Below, piece by piece: positions 1 through 6,981 of a DNA stretch of 15,095 nucleotides. Under the pieces are notes generated by a model. It did no database searches. It saw nothing but the letters and a program-made list of their open reading frames with translations, and was not told the origin of the DNA. The position numbers and the translations under genes are program-made. The DNA comes from an uncultured Ruminococcus sp. (GTDB taxonomy: Bacteria > Bacillota > Clostridia > Oscillospirales > CAG-272): assembly GCA_902778205.1 (NCBI GenBank), contig CACYWX010000028.1, positions 1 through 15,095 on the forward strand, written 5' to 3'. Each line of letters starts with the position of its first letter. Positions within the stretch are counted from its first letter, which is position 1.

Positions 1-2
1 CG

Positions 3-626
3 GCCTCTTCCTGGGACTGGCAGGTCTTTGAGGAATTCGACGACAACACCGGATACCGGTACTACCGGTACTGGAACGGTCAGGAGCACGGAGACGTGGG
101 TGAGGTCCAGCTGTACGGCTATCCGCTGGACGGGAACTACACCCCGCCCACTCCCGCCACCCTGGCCCAGCCCGCCGGAGAGGTGACGGTCTCCTTTGAC
201 ATCCGGCGGGATACCATCTCCTCCGAGGCCCAGCCCATCACGGTTCAGCCCGGAGAGACCTACCCCGCCCTGCCCGGATCTGCGGTCAGCAGCTTCACCG
301 GCTGGTACACCCTGCCGGAGGGAGGCGATCCGGTGAAGGAGGGAGATCCCGTGACGCGGCTCACCTCCCACACCCTCTATGCTCATTACAGCGGCGAAGA
401 GGCGGAGGCCGTCAGCACGGAGGAACCGGCTCCCGCAGATCCCGCCCCGGCGGAGGATTCCACTCCGGCCGACGATGCCCCGACGGAGGAGCTTCCCGCA
501 GAAGAGGAAGCAGTCCGGACGGATGAGACCGAAACCGGAATCCGCATTCTGCCTCTGGTCTGCATCGCGGTCTCCGCTCTGGCCGTGGCCGGAACCCTTG
601 TGATCCTGGCGCGGAAGAAGGACTGA
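3..626 (+). CDS. C-terminal part of a surface protein with InlB-like repeat and membrane anchor (5' end off window)
   Basis: The reading frame is open from the left edge to the TGA at 624-626, so about 207 C-terminal residues are visible and the true start lies outside. A GTG at 96 is only an internal codon. The first 40 residues end in a Tyr/Arg-rich strand and GEVQLYG, which resembles the last strand of an F5/8-type C (discoidin-like) sugar-binding domain. Next comes a segment with FTGWYTLPEGG and TLYAHY, the signature of InlB B-repeats (Listeria-Bacteroides repeat family). A Pro/Ala/Glu-rich spacer with repeated PAPAD/PAEE-like units follows, probably spanning the cell wall. The C-terminus is one hydrophobic segment (ILPLVCIAVSALAVAGTLVI) followed by ARKKD. 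I see no LPXTG motif before it, so anchoring is more likely by the membrane segment than by sortase. Likely role: cell-surface binding or glycan-associated protein. The catalytic part, if any, is off the window. Confidence 0.8.
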   Translation, partial: ASSWDWQVFEEFDDNTGYRYYRYWNGQEHGDVGEVQLYGYPLDGNYTPPTPATLAQPAGEVTVSFDIRRDTISSEAQPITVQPGETYPALPGSAVSSFTGWYTLPEGGDPVKEGDPVTRLTSHTLYAHYSGEEAEAVSTEEPAPADPAPAEDSTPADDAPTEELPAEEEAVRTDETETGIRILPLVCIAVSALAVAGTLVILARKKD

Positions 627-640
627 ACACCAGGCAAGAC

Positions 641-671
641 AAAAACTCCCGTCGATGAATCGGGAGTTTTT
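641..671. terminator. Bidirectional intrinsic terminator
   Basis: An 11-bp perfect stem (AAAAACTCCCG at 641-651, CGGGAGTTTTT at 661-671) encloses a 9-nt loop. It has A and T runs on both sides, so it can end the surface-protein transcript on the + strand and the ABC exporter transcript on the - strand; the exporter stop codon is at 688-690. Confidence 0.9.
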
Positions 672-687
672 TCTGCAGGATGCGGGC

Positions 688-2850
688 TCAGCCCCTTCGT
701 ATCCGATCTCCGGAGCGCAGGTTCCGGCCCATGCCTTCCCCGTTCTTCGGTCCGTCTCCGTCCGGTCTTCCGGGAGGATCGGAGGGACCCTCTCCGCGCG
801 GACCGTTCCCGTCGGGCAGGGACTGTCCGGGTGCGGGCCGTCCTGTACCGCCGTTTCGCTTGTGGTCCAGGAAGCGGCTGATCTCCTCGTCCTCGCTCAT
901 GAACTCCTCGGCGGAGACGCCGTCGATGGGCGTGATGTAGCGCTTGGCCTGGGTGGTGAACAGCTCGTAATAGACGCCGCGCTTCTTCATGAGCTCCGCG
1001 TGACTGCCCGTCTCGATGAGAGCGCCGTTCTCCAGCACGAAGATCTTGTTGGCCACGGTGGCGGAGGACAGGCGGTGGGACACGAAGATGCAGGTCTTGT
1101 CCTTGCGCAGGCGGTCGAACTGGTTGTATATGTCCTGCTCGGCGATGGCGTCCAGGGAGGCGGTGGGTTCGTCCAGGATGATCACGTCGGAATCCGAGTA
1201 GAAGGCCCGGGCGATGGACAGCTTCTGCCACTGGCCGATGGACAGCTCGATGCCGTTCTCCTCGAAGTAGCGCATCAGCGGCGTATTGTAGCCGTCCGGG
1301 AGCTTCTCGATGAACTGGCTGGCGGTGGACTGCTCGGCAGCGGTCACGATGTCCCCGTCGTCGGCCTCCCGGTCGATTTGGCCGAAGCGGATGTTCTCCT
1401 TCACGTTGACGGCGTACTTGCCGAAGTCCTGGAAGATGATGCCGAACATGGCGTAGAGGTCGTCCACGTCGTATTCCTTAATGTCGTATCCGTCCAGCAG
1501 GATCACGCCCTCGGTGGGGTCGTACAGACGGGTCAGCAGCTTGATGAGGGTGGTCTTGCCGGCCCCGTTGAGCCCCACCAGCACGCAGGTGTCGCCGGGC
1601 TCCAGCTTCAGGGACACGTTGTCGATGACCTTGCGCTCGGTGCCGGGATAGGAGAAGGACACGTTTTTGAACTCGATGGTGTGGCCCGTGCCGTGATTCA
1701 CCTTCCGGGGAGCGGGCAGGGCGGGTACCACGGTGCGCTTCTCGTTCATGAAGAGGATCAGGTTGTCGATGAAAAGGGTGCCCTCGTAGATGGAGGCGGT
1801 GGTGCCGATGATGGTGCCGATGCCTCCGGCGATGGAGCCCAGCGCGCCGGTGTACAGGGAGTAGTCGCCCACGGCGTACCGTCCCTCCGCGACGCCCTTG
1901 GCGATGAAGAGGAACAGGGCGCAGTTGATGGCGGTGGTCAGCAGGTTGATGCCGATGTTCCACAGGCCCTCGCCCACAAACAGCTTCTTCAGGCCGCCGA
2001 AATACCGCAGGAAGGTCTCCTGATACCGGCCGATGAAGGTATCGGACAGATGGAAGAGGCGGATCTCCTTCACCATGTCCTTGTTGGTCATAAGGTCGGA
2101 GTAGTAGCTCATCTGGCGGCGGTCCTTGGAGTGCCAGCGCACGTACCAGAAGTTCTTCTTCCGGTAGGCGAAGCTGATGACGGCGGTCGGCGCGCTCATG
2201 AGAACGATGACCAGGGGCGCCCACCACGCGATGCCCGCCAGGATCACCACGAAGGACACCATGCTGATGACCGTGGAGATGATGGTGAAGTTGCTGTTGA
2301 GAATGTTGATGGGGCGGTTTCCGGCTTCCCGCTTGGCGTTCTCGAACCGCTCGTAGAACTCCGGATCGTCGAAGGACGCCAGGTCCACCTCACGGGCCTT
2401 GTTCATGATCTTCAGGTTCGTGTGGTTGACCACCAGCTCCCCGGCGATGTTGTTGAGAATATTGGAGATGCGGCTCACCGTGCCTGTCAGAAAGTTGAAG
2501 CCGAACCGCAGCACCAGAAGCCAGATGACGGTGTCGAACATGATCTCCCCGCCGGAGGTCACGGACATATAGGCCTCCGCCAGCCCGTTCAGAAGAGCCG
2601 CGCCGATGTACGCGCTGATAACGGGGGTGACGCCGTTCCAGACCGCCATAAACACCATGAACAATAAGATCCACGGCTTGGTGTCCCACACCAGGCGGAA
2701 AATATAGAATAAACGGTAGAAAAATTTGGATACGAGCCGCTTCAGATAGCCGGGCACCTCGCGGATGCTCTCGGGCTTCGGTTCCTTCAGCTTCTCCATC
2801 ATCTGTTCGCGGCGTCCTCTGTATCCGCCGCCAGGGCCTCCGGGTCCCAT
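688..2850 (-). CDS. ABC exporter, fused membrane and ATPase domains (multidrug type)
   Basis: This 720-residue half-transporter would act as a homodimer in the cytoplasmic membrane, using ATP to export a substrate the sequence does not name. The N-terminal half holds hydrophobic segments of the ABCB exporter type. The ATPase half has Walker A GLNGAGKTT (about 424-433), a Q-loop FQDF, a signature LSIGQ (about 535-539), Walker B VIILDEP (about 556-562) and an H-loop VSHR (His about 591). The signature is LSIGQ rather than LSGGQ. After the ATPase there is a roughly 55-residue Gly/Pro/Arg/Asp-rich tail, and the N-terminus is also Gly/Pro-rich (MGPGGPGGGYRGRR). The start is fixed by AAGGAGG 8 nt upstream. 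It lies 14 nt after the MarR gene in the same operon, which suggests that regulator controls it, perhaps in response to an exported drug-like compound. Confidence 0.93.
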   Translation of the reverse strand: MGPGGPGGGYRGRREQMMEKLKEPKPESIREVPGYLKRLVSKFFYRLFYIFRLVWDTKPWILLFMVFMAVWNGVTPVISAYIGAALLNGLAEAYMSVTSGGEIMFDTVIWLLVLRFGFNFLTGTVSRISNILNNIAGELVVNHTNLKIMNKAREVDLASFDDPEFYERFENAKREAGNRPINILNSNFTIISTVISMVSFVVILAGIAWWAPLVIVLMSAPTAVISFAYRKKNFWYVRWHSKDRRQMSYYSDLMTNKDMVKEIRLFHLSDTFIGRYQETFLRYFGGLKKLFVGEGLWNIGINLLTTAINCALFLFIAKGVAEGRYAVGDYSLYTGALGSIAGGIGTIIGTTASIYEGTLFIDNLILFMNEKRTVVPALPAPRKVNHGTGHTIEFKNVSFSYPGTERKVIDNVSLKLEPGDTCVLVGLNGAGKTTLIKLLTRLYDPTEGVILLDGYDIKEYDVDDLYAMFGIIFQDFGKYAVNVKENIRFGQIDREADDGDIVTAAEQSTASQFIEKLPDGYNTPLMRYFEENGIELSIGQWQKLSIARAFYSDSDVIILDEPTASLDAIAEQDIYNQFDRLRKDKTCIFVSHRLSSATVANKIFVLENGALIETGSHAELMKKRGVYYELFTTQAKRYITPIDGVSAEEFMSEDEEISRFLDHKRNGGTGRPAPGQSLPDGNGPRGEGPSDPPGRPDGDGPKNGEGMGRNLRSGDRIRRG

Positions 2851-2864
2851 AGGGTCTTCCTCCT

Positions 2865-3443
2865 TCAGTCATGTCCCGCCGGCGAGGAGCTCTCCGCTCC
2901 GGATCCGGGGTTCTGTGTCTCAGCCGGATCCCGGTCCTTCGGCAGGGTCGGGCGCGGCGCGTCTGTCAGTTTTTTCAGCAGTGCGCAGAGGGTGGTCTTC
3001 TCCTCGTCCGTCAGGGGAGAGAGGAACTGCGCGGCATGGCGGCGGTGGGCTTCCCGGAAGTCGGACACCCTCCGGCTTCCCTCCTCCGTCAGGGACACGA
3101 TGAGCTGTCTGCGGTCCTCACCGGACTGCGCTCTGGACACCAGCCCGTCCTCCTCCATCCTGACGATCAGCTCCGACAGGGACTGGGGACGGATCTCCAG
3201 CAGCTCCGCCAGTCTGCTCTGGCTCATGGGGCCGTGGTCGCGGAGGGTTCCCATGATGCGTCCCCGTCCGTGCTCCCTCTGCGGCTCCGGGGATCCCTCC
3301 GGCCCGTTGTCGCCGGGATTCGGGAATTCCGGAGGCCGGGGCCCGGGTCCGCGGCGGCTGATAGCGTTGAGCTTTCTGAGGGTGCGCACGATCTCTTCGT
3401 TGAGCCGGTCCTGCTCGGTCAGGGTCTTTTCCGTATCGGTCAA
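2865..3443 (-). CDS. MarR-family transcriptional regulator (TTG start)
   Basis: The 192-residue protein has a winged helix-turn-helix at about 60-122: MSQSRLAELLEI, the recognition helix around RPQSLSELIVRMEEDGL, and a wing with the family motif EDRRQLIVSLTEEG. It probably binds DNA as a dimer and represses its own operon until a ligand releases it. Unusual is a Pro/Gly-rich insertion at about 31-58 between the first dimerisation helix and the winged helix, with a composition like the tail of the exporter it precedes. The C-terminal 25 residues also look disordered. The start is TTG at 3443, chosen because AAAGGAG lies 6 nt upstream (3450-3456); the ATG at 3459 is in another frame and overlaps that site. 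The exporter gene follows after 14 nt. Confidence 0.9.
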   Translation of the reverse strand: MTDTEKTLTEQDRLNEEIVRTLRKLNAISRRGPGPRPPEFPNPGDNGPEGSPEPQREHGRGRIMGTLRDHGPMSQSRLAELLEIRPQSLSELIVRMEEDGLVSRAQSGEDRRQLIVSLTEEGSRRVSDFREAHRRHAAQFLSPLTDEEKTTLCALLKKLTDAPRPTLPKDRDPAETQNPGSGAESSSPAGHD

Positions 3444-3462
3444 TCCGTTCTCCTTTCATGAT

Positions 3463-3478
3463 CCGCCGCTCCCGGCGG
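3463..3478. other. GC-rich hairpin in the MarR mRNA leader
   Basis: CCGCCG (3463-3468), CTCC loop, CGGCGG (3473-3478) form a perfect 6-bp stem. In the MarR transcript it lies just upstream of the AAAGGAG site. On the + strand it is followed by TTTTAT and could also act as a weak terminator. Function is inferred only. Confidence 0.5.
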
Positions 3479-3506
3479 TTTTATCAGGTACCTTACAAAC
3501 AGCACT

Positions 3507-3535
3507 ATTATACACGATTTCTAAAATTTTGTCAA
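3507..3535 (-). promoter_or_regulatory. Consensus SigA promoter of the MarR-ABC operon
   Basis: On the - strand, TTGACA (3535-3530) and TATAAT (3512-3507) are separated by exactly 17 bp. Both hexamers match the consensus perfectly, so an unrepressed promoter should be strong; this fits tight control by a repressor such as the encoded MarR protein. An 8-bp palindrome AGGTACCT (3486-3493) lies just downstream, in the early transcribed region. Confidence 0.9.
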
Positions 3536-3545
3536 GACTTTTAGA
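3520..3545. promoter_or_regulatory. Inverted repeat over the -35 box, candidate MarR operator
   Basis: TCTAAAA (3520-3526) and TTTTAGA (3539-3545) are exact inverted copies around a 12-bp centre that contains the TTGACA box of the MarR promoter. A dimeric repressor bound here would block RNA polymerase. That this is the MarR site is inference from position and symmetry. Confidence 0.45.
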
Positions 3546-3575
3546 TTAAAAAACGCTGAAAAATCCGAAAGGCTC

Positions 3576-3604
3576 TTGACAGGAGGTCCGGGCGGGAGTA
3601 TAAT
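3576..3604 (+). promoter_or_regulatory. Consensus SigA promoter of the SPFH-RHH operon
   Basis: TTGACA (3576-3581), a 17-bp spacer and TATAAT (3599-3604) match the consensus exactly. Transcription should begin near 3610-3612, giving a leader of about 60 nt before the ATG at 3670. It is divergent from the MarR promoter; the two -35 boxes are about 40 bp apart. Confidence 0.9.
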
Positions 3605-3611
3605 GTCATCA

Positions 3612-3633
3612 CGATATCAATCCGATATCATCC
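3612..3633. repeat. 11-bp tandem repeat at the SPFH operon start, candidate operator
   Basis: CGATATCAATC (3612-3622) is followed directly by CGATATCATCC (3623-3633). The first 8 bases are identical and each contains the palindrome GATATC. The period is about one DNA helical turn and the repeat lies right at the expected transcription start. Tandem sites one turn apart are typical of ribbon-helix-helix repressors, and such a protein is encoded by the second gene of this operon. The link is inferred. Confidence 0.45.
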
Positions 3634-3669
3634 CGTAATCGACAACCGTGCATTGACAGGAGGTACGAC

Positions 3670-4719
3670 ATGGCAAAGTTCATGGAAGGTTCCTACAAGA
3701 ACGTAGAGGAAAAGATTTACAAGGCGAAAAGCGGCTGGCTGATGCTGGCGCTCTCCATCCTGCTCTACGCGGCGGCCGTGGTGGGCGTCATTTTCGGCGG
3801 CATGGGGATGGACAAAGGGACCCCGGGGAGCGTCGTGCTGTTCGTGGTCAGCATGGTGTACCTGAGCCTGGGCTGGATCCTGTGGTGCGGCCTCAAGGTG
3901 GTCCGTCCCAACGAAGCCCTGGTGCTGACCCTGTTCGGCCGGTACATCGGCACCCTGAAGCAGGACGGCTTCTTCTTCGTCAATCCCTTCTGCGCGTCCT
4001 TCAACCCCGCTGCCAAGACGAAGCTGAACCAGTCCGGCGACGTCAAGCCCGAGGGCTTCACCGGCATTCAGGTCAACACCGGCACCGCCGCCGGCGAGAT
4101 CGTCAGCAACAAGATCTCCCTGAAGGTCATGACCCTGAACAACAACCGCCAGAAGATCAACGACTGCCTGGGCAACCCCGTGGAGATCGGCATTGCGGTC
4201 ATGTGGCGGGTGGTAGACACGGCCAAGGCGGTGTTCAACGTGGACAACTACAAGGAGTATCTGTCCCTCCAGTGCGACAGCGCGCTGCGTGAGATCGTCC
4301 GGATTTACCCCTACGACGTGGCGCCCGGCGTGGACACCACCGGCGACGGCGTGGCGGACGAGGGTTCCCTCCGGGGCTCCTCCGATCTGGTGGCGTCCCG
4401 CATCCGGGAGAAGATCCAGGAGAAGGTCGCCTTCGCGGGGCTCGAGGTCGTGGAGGCCCGGATCACGTATCTGGCCTATGCTCCCGAAATCGCGGCGGTC
4501 ATGCTCCAGCGTCAGCAGGCTTCGGCCATCATCGACGCCCGGAAGATGATCGTGGACGGCGCCGTGGGCATGGTGCAGATGGCGCTGGACAAGATCAACA
4601 ACGAGGGGATCTGCGACCTTGACGACGAACGCAAGGCCCAGATGGTCGCCAACCTCCTCGTGGTGCTGTGCGGCAACCGCGACGCTCAGCCCATCGTCAA
4701 CACCGGCTCCATTTATTGA
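3670..4719 (+). CDS. SPFH/band-7 domain membrane protein
   Basis: The 349-residue protein has a short cytoplasmic-type start, two hydrophobic segments at about 23-43 and 53-73, then an SPFH (stomatin/prohibitin/flotillin/HflKC) domain from about 78 with VVRPNEALVLTLFGRYIGTL and GFFFVNPF. The later part, LEVVEARITYLAYAPEIA and MLQRQQASAIIDARKMIVDG, is the usual SPFH helical region. Family members form oligomeric rings or microdomains at the membrane and often modulate proteases or organise membrane regions; the partner here cannot be named. The start has AGGAGG at 3658-3663, 6 nt before ATG. An RHH gene follows 3 nt after the stop, so the two are co-transcribed and probably translationally coupled. 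No NfeD-like or FtsH-like gene is adjacent. Confidence 0.92.
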   Translation: MAKFMEGSYKNVEEKIYKAKSGWLMLALSILLYAAAVVGVIFGGMGMDKGTPGSVVLFVVSMVYLSLGWILWCGLKVVRPNEALVLTLFGRYIGTLKQDGFFFVNPFCASFNPAAKTKLNQSGDVKPEGFTGIQVNTGTAAGEIVSNKISLKVMTLNNNRQKINDCLGNPVEIGIAVMWRVVDTAKAVFNVDNYKEYLSLQCDSALREIVRIYPYDVAPGVDTTGDGVADEGSLRGSSDLVASRIREKIQEKVAFAGLEVVEARITYLAYAPEIAAVMLQRQQASAIIDARKMIVDGAVGMVQMALDKINNEGICDLDDERKAQMVANLLVVLCGNRDAQPIVNTGSIY

Positions 4720-4722
4720 TCC

Positions 4723-4917
4723 ATGCCTGCGGACAAGGAGAAAAAACAGGTCCCTCTCCGGCTTTCCAAATCCCTCTACGACGAGTTGGCGCGTTGGGCG
4801 GAGGATGACTTCCGGTCCCTCAACGGTCAGATCGAATATCTGCTGACCGAGGCGGTCCGGAAGCGGAGAAAGCAGGAGGAAGCAGACCCGGACGAAAACT
4901 CCGGGGATCCGGATTAA
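4723..4917 (+). CDS. Small ribbon-helix-helix (Arc-like) DNA-binding protein
   Basis: The 64-residue protein has a basic strand QVPLRLSKS (about 9-17), a first helix LYDELARWAEDDF, and a second helix LNGQIEYLLTEAVRKRRKQE (about 33-52). This is the Arc/MetJ fold, in which two chains pair their strands to read the major groove. The C-terminus is acidic and probably disordered. It begins 3 nt after the SPFH stop with no clear ribosome site of its own, so it depends on coupling. No toxin-like gene follows, which argues against a classic toxin-antitoxin pair. It may autoregulate the operon through the tandem repeat at 3612-3633 (inference). Confidence 0.85.
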   Translation: MPADKEKKQVPLRLSKSLYDELARWAEDDFRSLNGQIEYLLTEAVRKRRKQEEADPDENSGDPD

Positions 4918-4925
4918 ACAACAAG

Positions 4926-4968
4926 CCGTGCGGCCCGGGGATCGCGTCCCTTGACCGCACGGTCTTTT
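4926..4968 (+). terminator. Terminator of the SPFH-RHH operon
   Basis: CCGTGCGG (4926-4933) pairs perfectly with CCGCACGG (4955-4962), followed by TCTTTT. It lies 9 nt after the RHH stop. Confidence 0.85.
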
Positions 4969-4983
4969 ATTGGTACCGGGATC

Positions 4984-5016
4984 AAAAAAGGGGAAGGCGT
5001 TTTCCGCTCTCCCCTT
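4984..5016 (-). terminator. Terminator of rpsB-tsf
   Basis: On the - strand AAGGGGA (5016-5010) pairs with TTCCCCTT (4995-4988), with an inner GCG/CGC pair around GAAAA, and a T run follows. It lies 28 nt after the tsf stop and faces the RHH terminator, so the two operons end convergently. Confidence 0.88.
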
Positions 5017-5043
5017 CTCTGTTATCATACGGACTGATCCGGA

Positions 5044-5979
5044 TTACTTCGCCTGGCCGGTGAGCTGGGCGATTTCTTCCGCGAAGTTGTCCTCTCTCTT
5101 CTCAAGGCCCTCGCCCTTTTCGTACAGGACGAAGCTGGCAACCTTGATGTCGGCGCCCAGTTCCTTGGCAACCTGCTTGGTGTACTGGCCGACGGTGATG
5201 CTGTCGTCCTTGACGTACTTCTGCTCGGTCAGGCAGACTCTCTCGTAGAAGGAACCCATTCTGCCGTCCACGATCTTGTGGAGGATGGCGTCGGGCTTGT
5301 TGGCGTTCTTCTCGTCGTTCTTCAGCTGGGCCACGAGGATCTCGCGCTCTTCGTTGACGGCGGACTCGGGAACGTCTTCCACGCTCACATAGGTCGGAGG
5401 AGTGCCGGCCGCGATCTGCAGGCAGATGTTCTTGGCGTACTCGGCGAACTCGGGCTTCTTGGCAGTCTCGGCGTCGGTGTCGAACTTCACGATAACGCCG
5501 GCGATGCCGCCGCCGTGAATATAGGTGGAGGTGATGCCGTCCACGATGACGAACCGGCGGATGTTCATGTTCTCGCCGATGGTGAAGATCATGTCCTTCA
5601 GCTTGGCCTCGACGGTCTCGAAGTCGGCGTCGTAGCGGAGAGCCTTGAGGGCGTCCACGTCGGCGGGTCTGTTCTCGACGATGACCTTGAGAATATTGCG
5701 GACGAACTCCTTGAAGGTGGCGTTCTTGGCCACGAAGTCGGTCTCGGCGTTCACTTCGATCATGGCGGTCACGCCGTTCTCGGAGAGAATGTCGACCACG
5801 CCCTCGGAGGCGATTCTGCCGGCCTTCTTGTCAGCCTTGGAGAGGCCCTTTTCACGGAGGACCTTGATGGCCTCGTCGAAGTTGCCTTCGGTCTCCACGA
5901 GAGCCTTCTTGCAGTCCATCATGCCCGCGCCGGTCATGGAGCGGAGTTCGTTTACCATTTTTGCGGTGATTGCTGCCAT
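5044..5979 (-). CDS. tsf: Elongation factor Ts
   Basis: EF-Ts is the cytoplasmic nucleotide exchange factor that removes GDP from EF-Tu so that it can reload with GTP. The N-terminal UBA-like module reads VNELRSMTGAGMMDCKKALV, and KADKKAGRIASEGVV and the family motif NAETDFVAKN (about residue 80) follow. Length is 311 residues, close to the family's usual 280-310. The C-terminal VAKELGADIKVASFVLYEKG matches the second dimerisation region. The start ATG is at 5979 with AGGAG about 10 nt upstream. It lies 42 nt after rpsB in the conserved rpsB-tsf order. No pyrH follows; the operon ends in a terminator instead. Confidence 0.98.
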   Translation of the reverse strand: MAAITAKMVNELRSMTGAGMMDCKKALVETEGNFDEAIKVLREKGLSKADKKAGRIASEGVVDILSENGVTAMIEVNAETDFVAKNATFKEFVRNILKVIVENRPADVDALKALRYDADFETVEAKLKDMIFTIGENMNIRRFVIVDGITSTYIHGGGIAGVIVKFDTDAETAKKPEFAEYAKNICLQIAAGTPPTYVSVEDVPESAVNEEREILVAQLKNDEKNANKPDAILHKIVDGRMGSFYERVCLTEQKYVKDDSITVGQYTKQVAKELGADIKVASFVLYEKGEGLEKREDNFAEEIAQLTGQAK

Positions 5980-6021
5980 TTTATCTGTTCTCCTGTATCT
6001 TGAATTTATAGTTCGTCGGTC

Positions 6022-6783
6022 TTATTTCGCGTTTCTGGCGTCGAGCTCGTCCTGCTCTTCCTCAGCCTTGGTCAGCTCGGGCTCGGCGGCGTTCAGCTGT
6101 TCGCCCTGCTTGCCCTCGAGGACCGCGTCGGCGATGATGGAGGTGATCAGGCGGATGCCGCGGATGGCGTCGTCGTTGCCGGGGATGATATAGTCGGCGT
6201 CGTCAGGGTCGCAGTTGGTATCGACGATGGCCACCACCGGGATGCCCAGCTTCTTGCATTCCAGAACGGCGTTGTGCTCCTTGCGGGGGTCGACGATGAA
6301 CACGGCGGACGGAAGGCCTCTCATGCCCTTGATACCGCCGAGGTTCTTTTCAAGATTGAAGATTTCCTTCTGGAGAGCGGCGACTTCCTTCTTGGGAAGC
6401 ATGTCGAAGGTGCCGTCCTCCTGCATCTTCTCGAGGGAGCGGAGTCTCTCGATGGAGGAGCGGATGGTCTTGTAGTTGGTCAGCATGCCGCCCAGCCAGC
6501 GGACGTTCACATAGTGCATGCCGCAGCGCTCGGCTTCTTCGCGGATGGTGTCCGCGGCCTGCTTCTTCGTGCCGACGAAGAGGATGGTGCCGCCCTCCTC
6601 GGTGGTGTTGCGCACGAACATGTAGGCTTCTTCAAACTTCTTGATGGTCTTCTGCAGGTCGATGATGTAGACGCCGTTTCTCTCGGTGAAGATATACTCC
6701 TTCATCTTCGGGTTCCAGCGTCTGGTGTGATGTCCGAAATGGACGCCTGCTTCGAGCAGCTGCTTGATGGTTACGATTGCCAT
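6022..6783 (-). CDS. rpsB: 30S ribosomal protein S2
   Basis: S2 is a structural protein of the small ribosomal subunit, added late in assembly near S1 and the mRNA exit. Diagnostic segments are LLEAGVHFGHHTRRWNPKM at the N-terminus, VRWLGGMLTNYKTIRSSIERL in the middle, and VFIVDPRKEHNAVLECKKLG and DYIIPGNDDAIRGIRLI toward the end. Length 253 is normal; the final 25 residues form an acidic tail. AAGGAG lies 8 nt before the ATG at 6783. It is the first gene of the rpsB-tsf operon, with a structured leader of about 200 nt. Confidence 0.98.
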   Translation of the reverse strand: MAIVTIKQLLEAGVHFGHHTRRWNPKMKEYIFTERNGVYIIDLQKTIKKFEEAYMFVRNTTEEGGTILFVGTKKQAADTIREEAERCGMHYVNVRWLGGMLTNYKTIRSSIERLRSLEKMQEDGTFDMLPKKEVAALQKEIFNLEKNLGGIKGMRGLPSAVFIVDPRKEHNAVLECKKLGIPVVAIVDTNCDPDDADYIIPGNDDAIRGIRLITSIIADAVLEGKQGEQLNAAEPELTKAEEEQDELDARNAK

Positions 6784-6981
6784 GGGTGTTTCTCCTTCTG
6801 AAATTGGTTTTTTCCACCATGCCGTCAGACTCTGCCGCCGGGAATTTTACGGAACCTTCGTCAAGGATCGCTCCTTTGATTCCGTCCAGCCGGTCCTGCT
6901 GACGCAAAACCGTGAATTCGGCAACCGGGCAGGCTGATGTCCGGCATGTGTGAGATAGAATGCGCGGATATGCCGCACACA
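6784..6981 (-). promoter_or_regulatory. Structured 5' leader of rpsB-tsf
   Basis: About 200 nt lie between the expected transcription start (near 6981) and the rpsB ATG, with no credible gene. Helices can be drawn by eye: GCGG-CATAT-CCGC near the 5' end inside a GTGTG/CACAC pair; a CCGGT/ACCGG long-range pair; and TCAAAGGA-GCGA-TCCTTGA (6879-6861), a 7-bp stem with one bulged A and a GNRA-type tetraloop. Such a leader is consistent with autogenous control by S2, as known for several ribosomal protein operons, but I cannot match it to a named leader family. Confidence 0.5.

Noticed and set aside
655..2667. 670-residue + strand reading frame
   Set aside because: It runs antisense to the ABC exporter, is Val/Leu/Gly/His-rich as expected from reading high-GC codons backward, and starts inside a terminator.
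3463..3482. Terminator on the + strand downstream of the MarR region
   Set aside because: The stem is followed by only four T, and no + strand gene ends here; it fits better as a leader hairpin of the MarR mRNA.
4723..4917. RHH protein as antitoxin of a toxin-antitoxin pair
   Set aside because: No small toxin-like gene lies beside it; the partner is an SPFH membrane protein and a terminator follows at once.
3628..5028. 466-residue - strand reading frame
   Set aside because: Antisense to the SPFH and RHH genes and running through two terminators; composition is that of a shadow frame.
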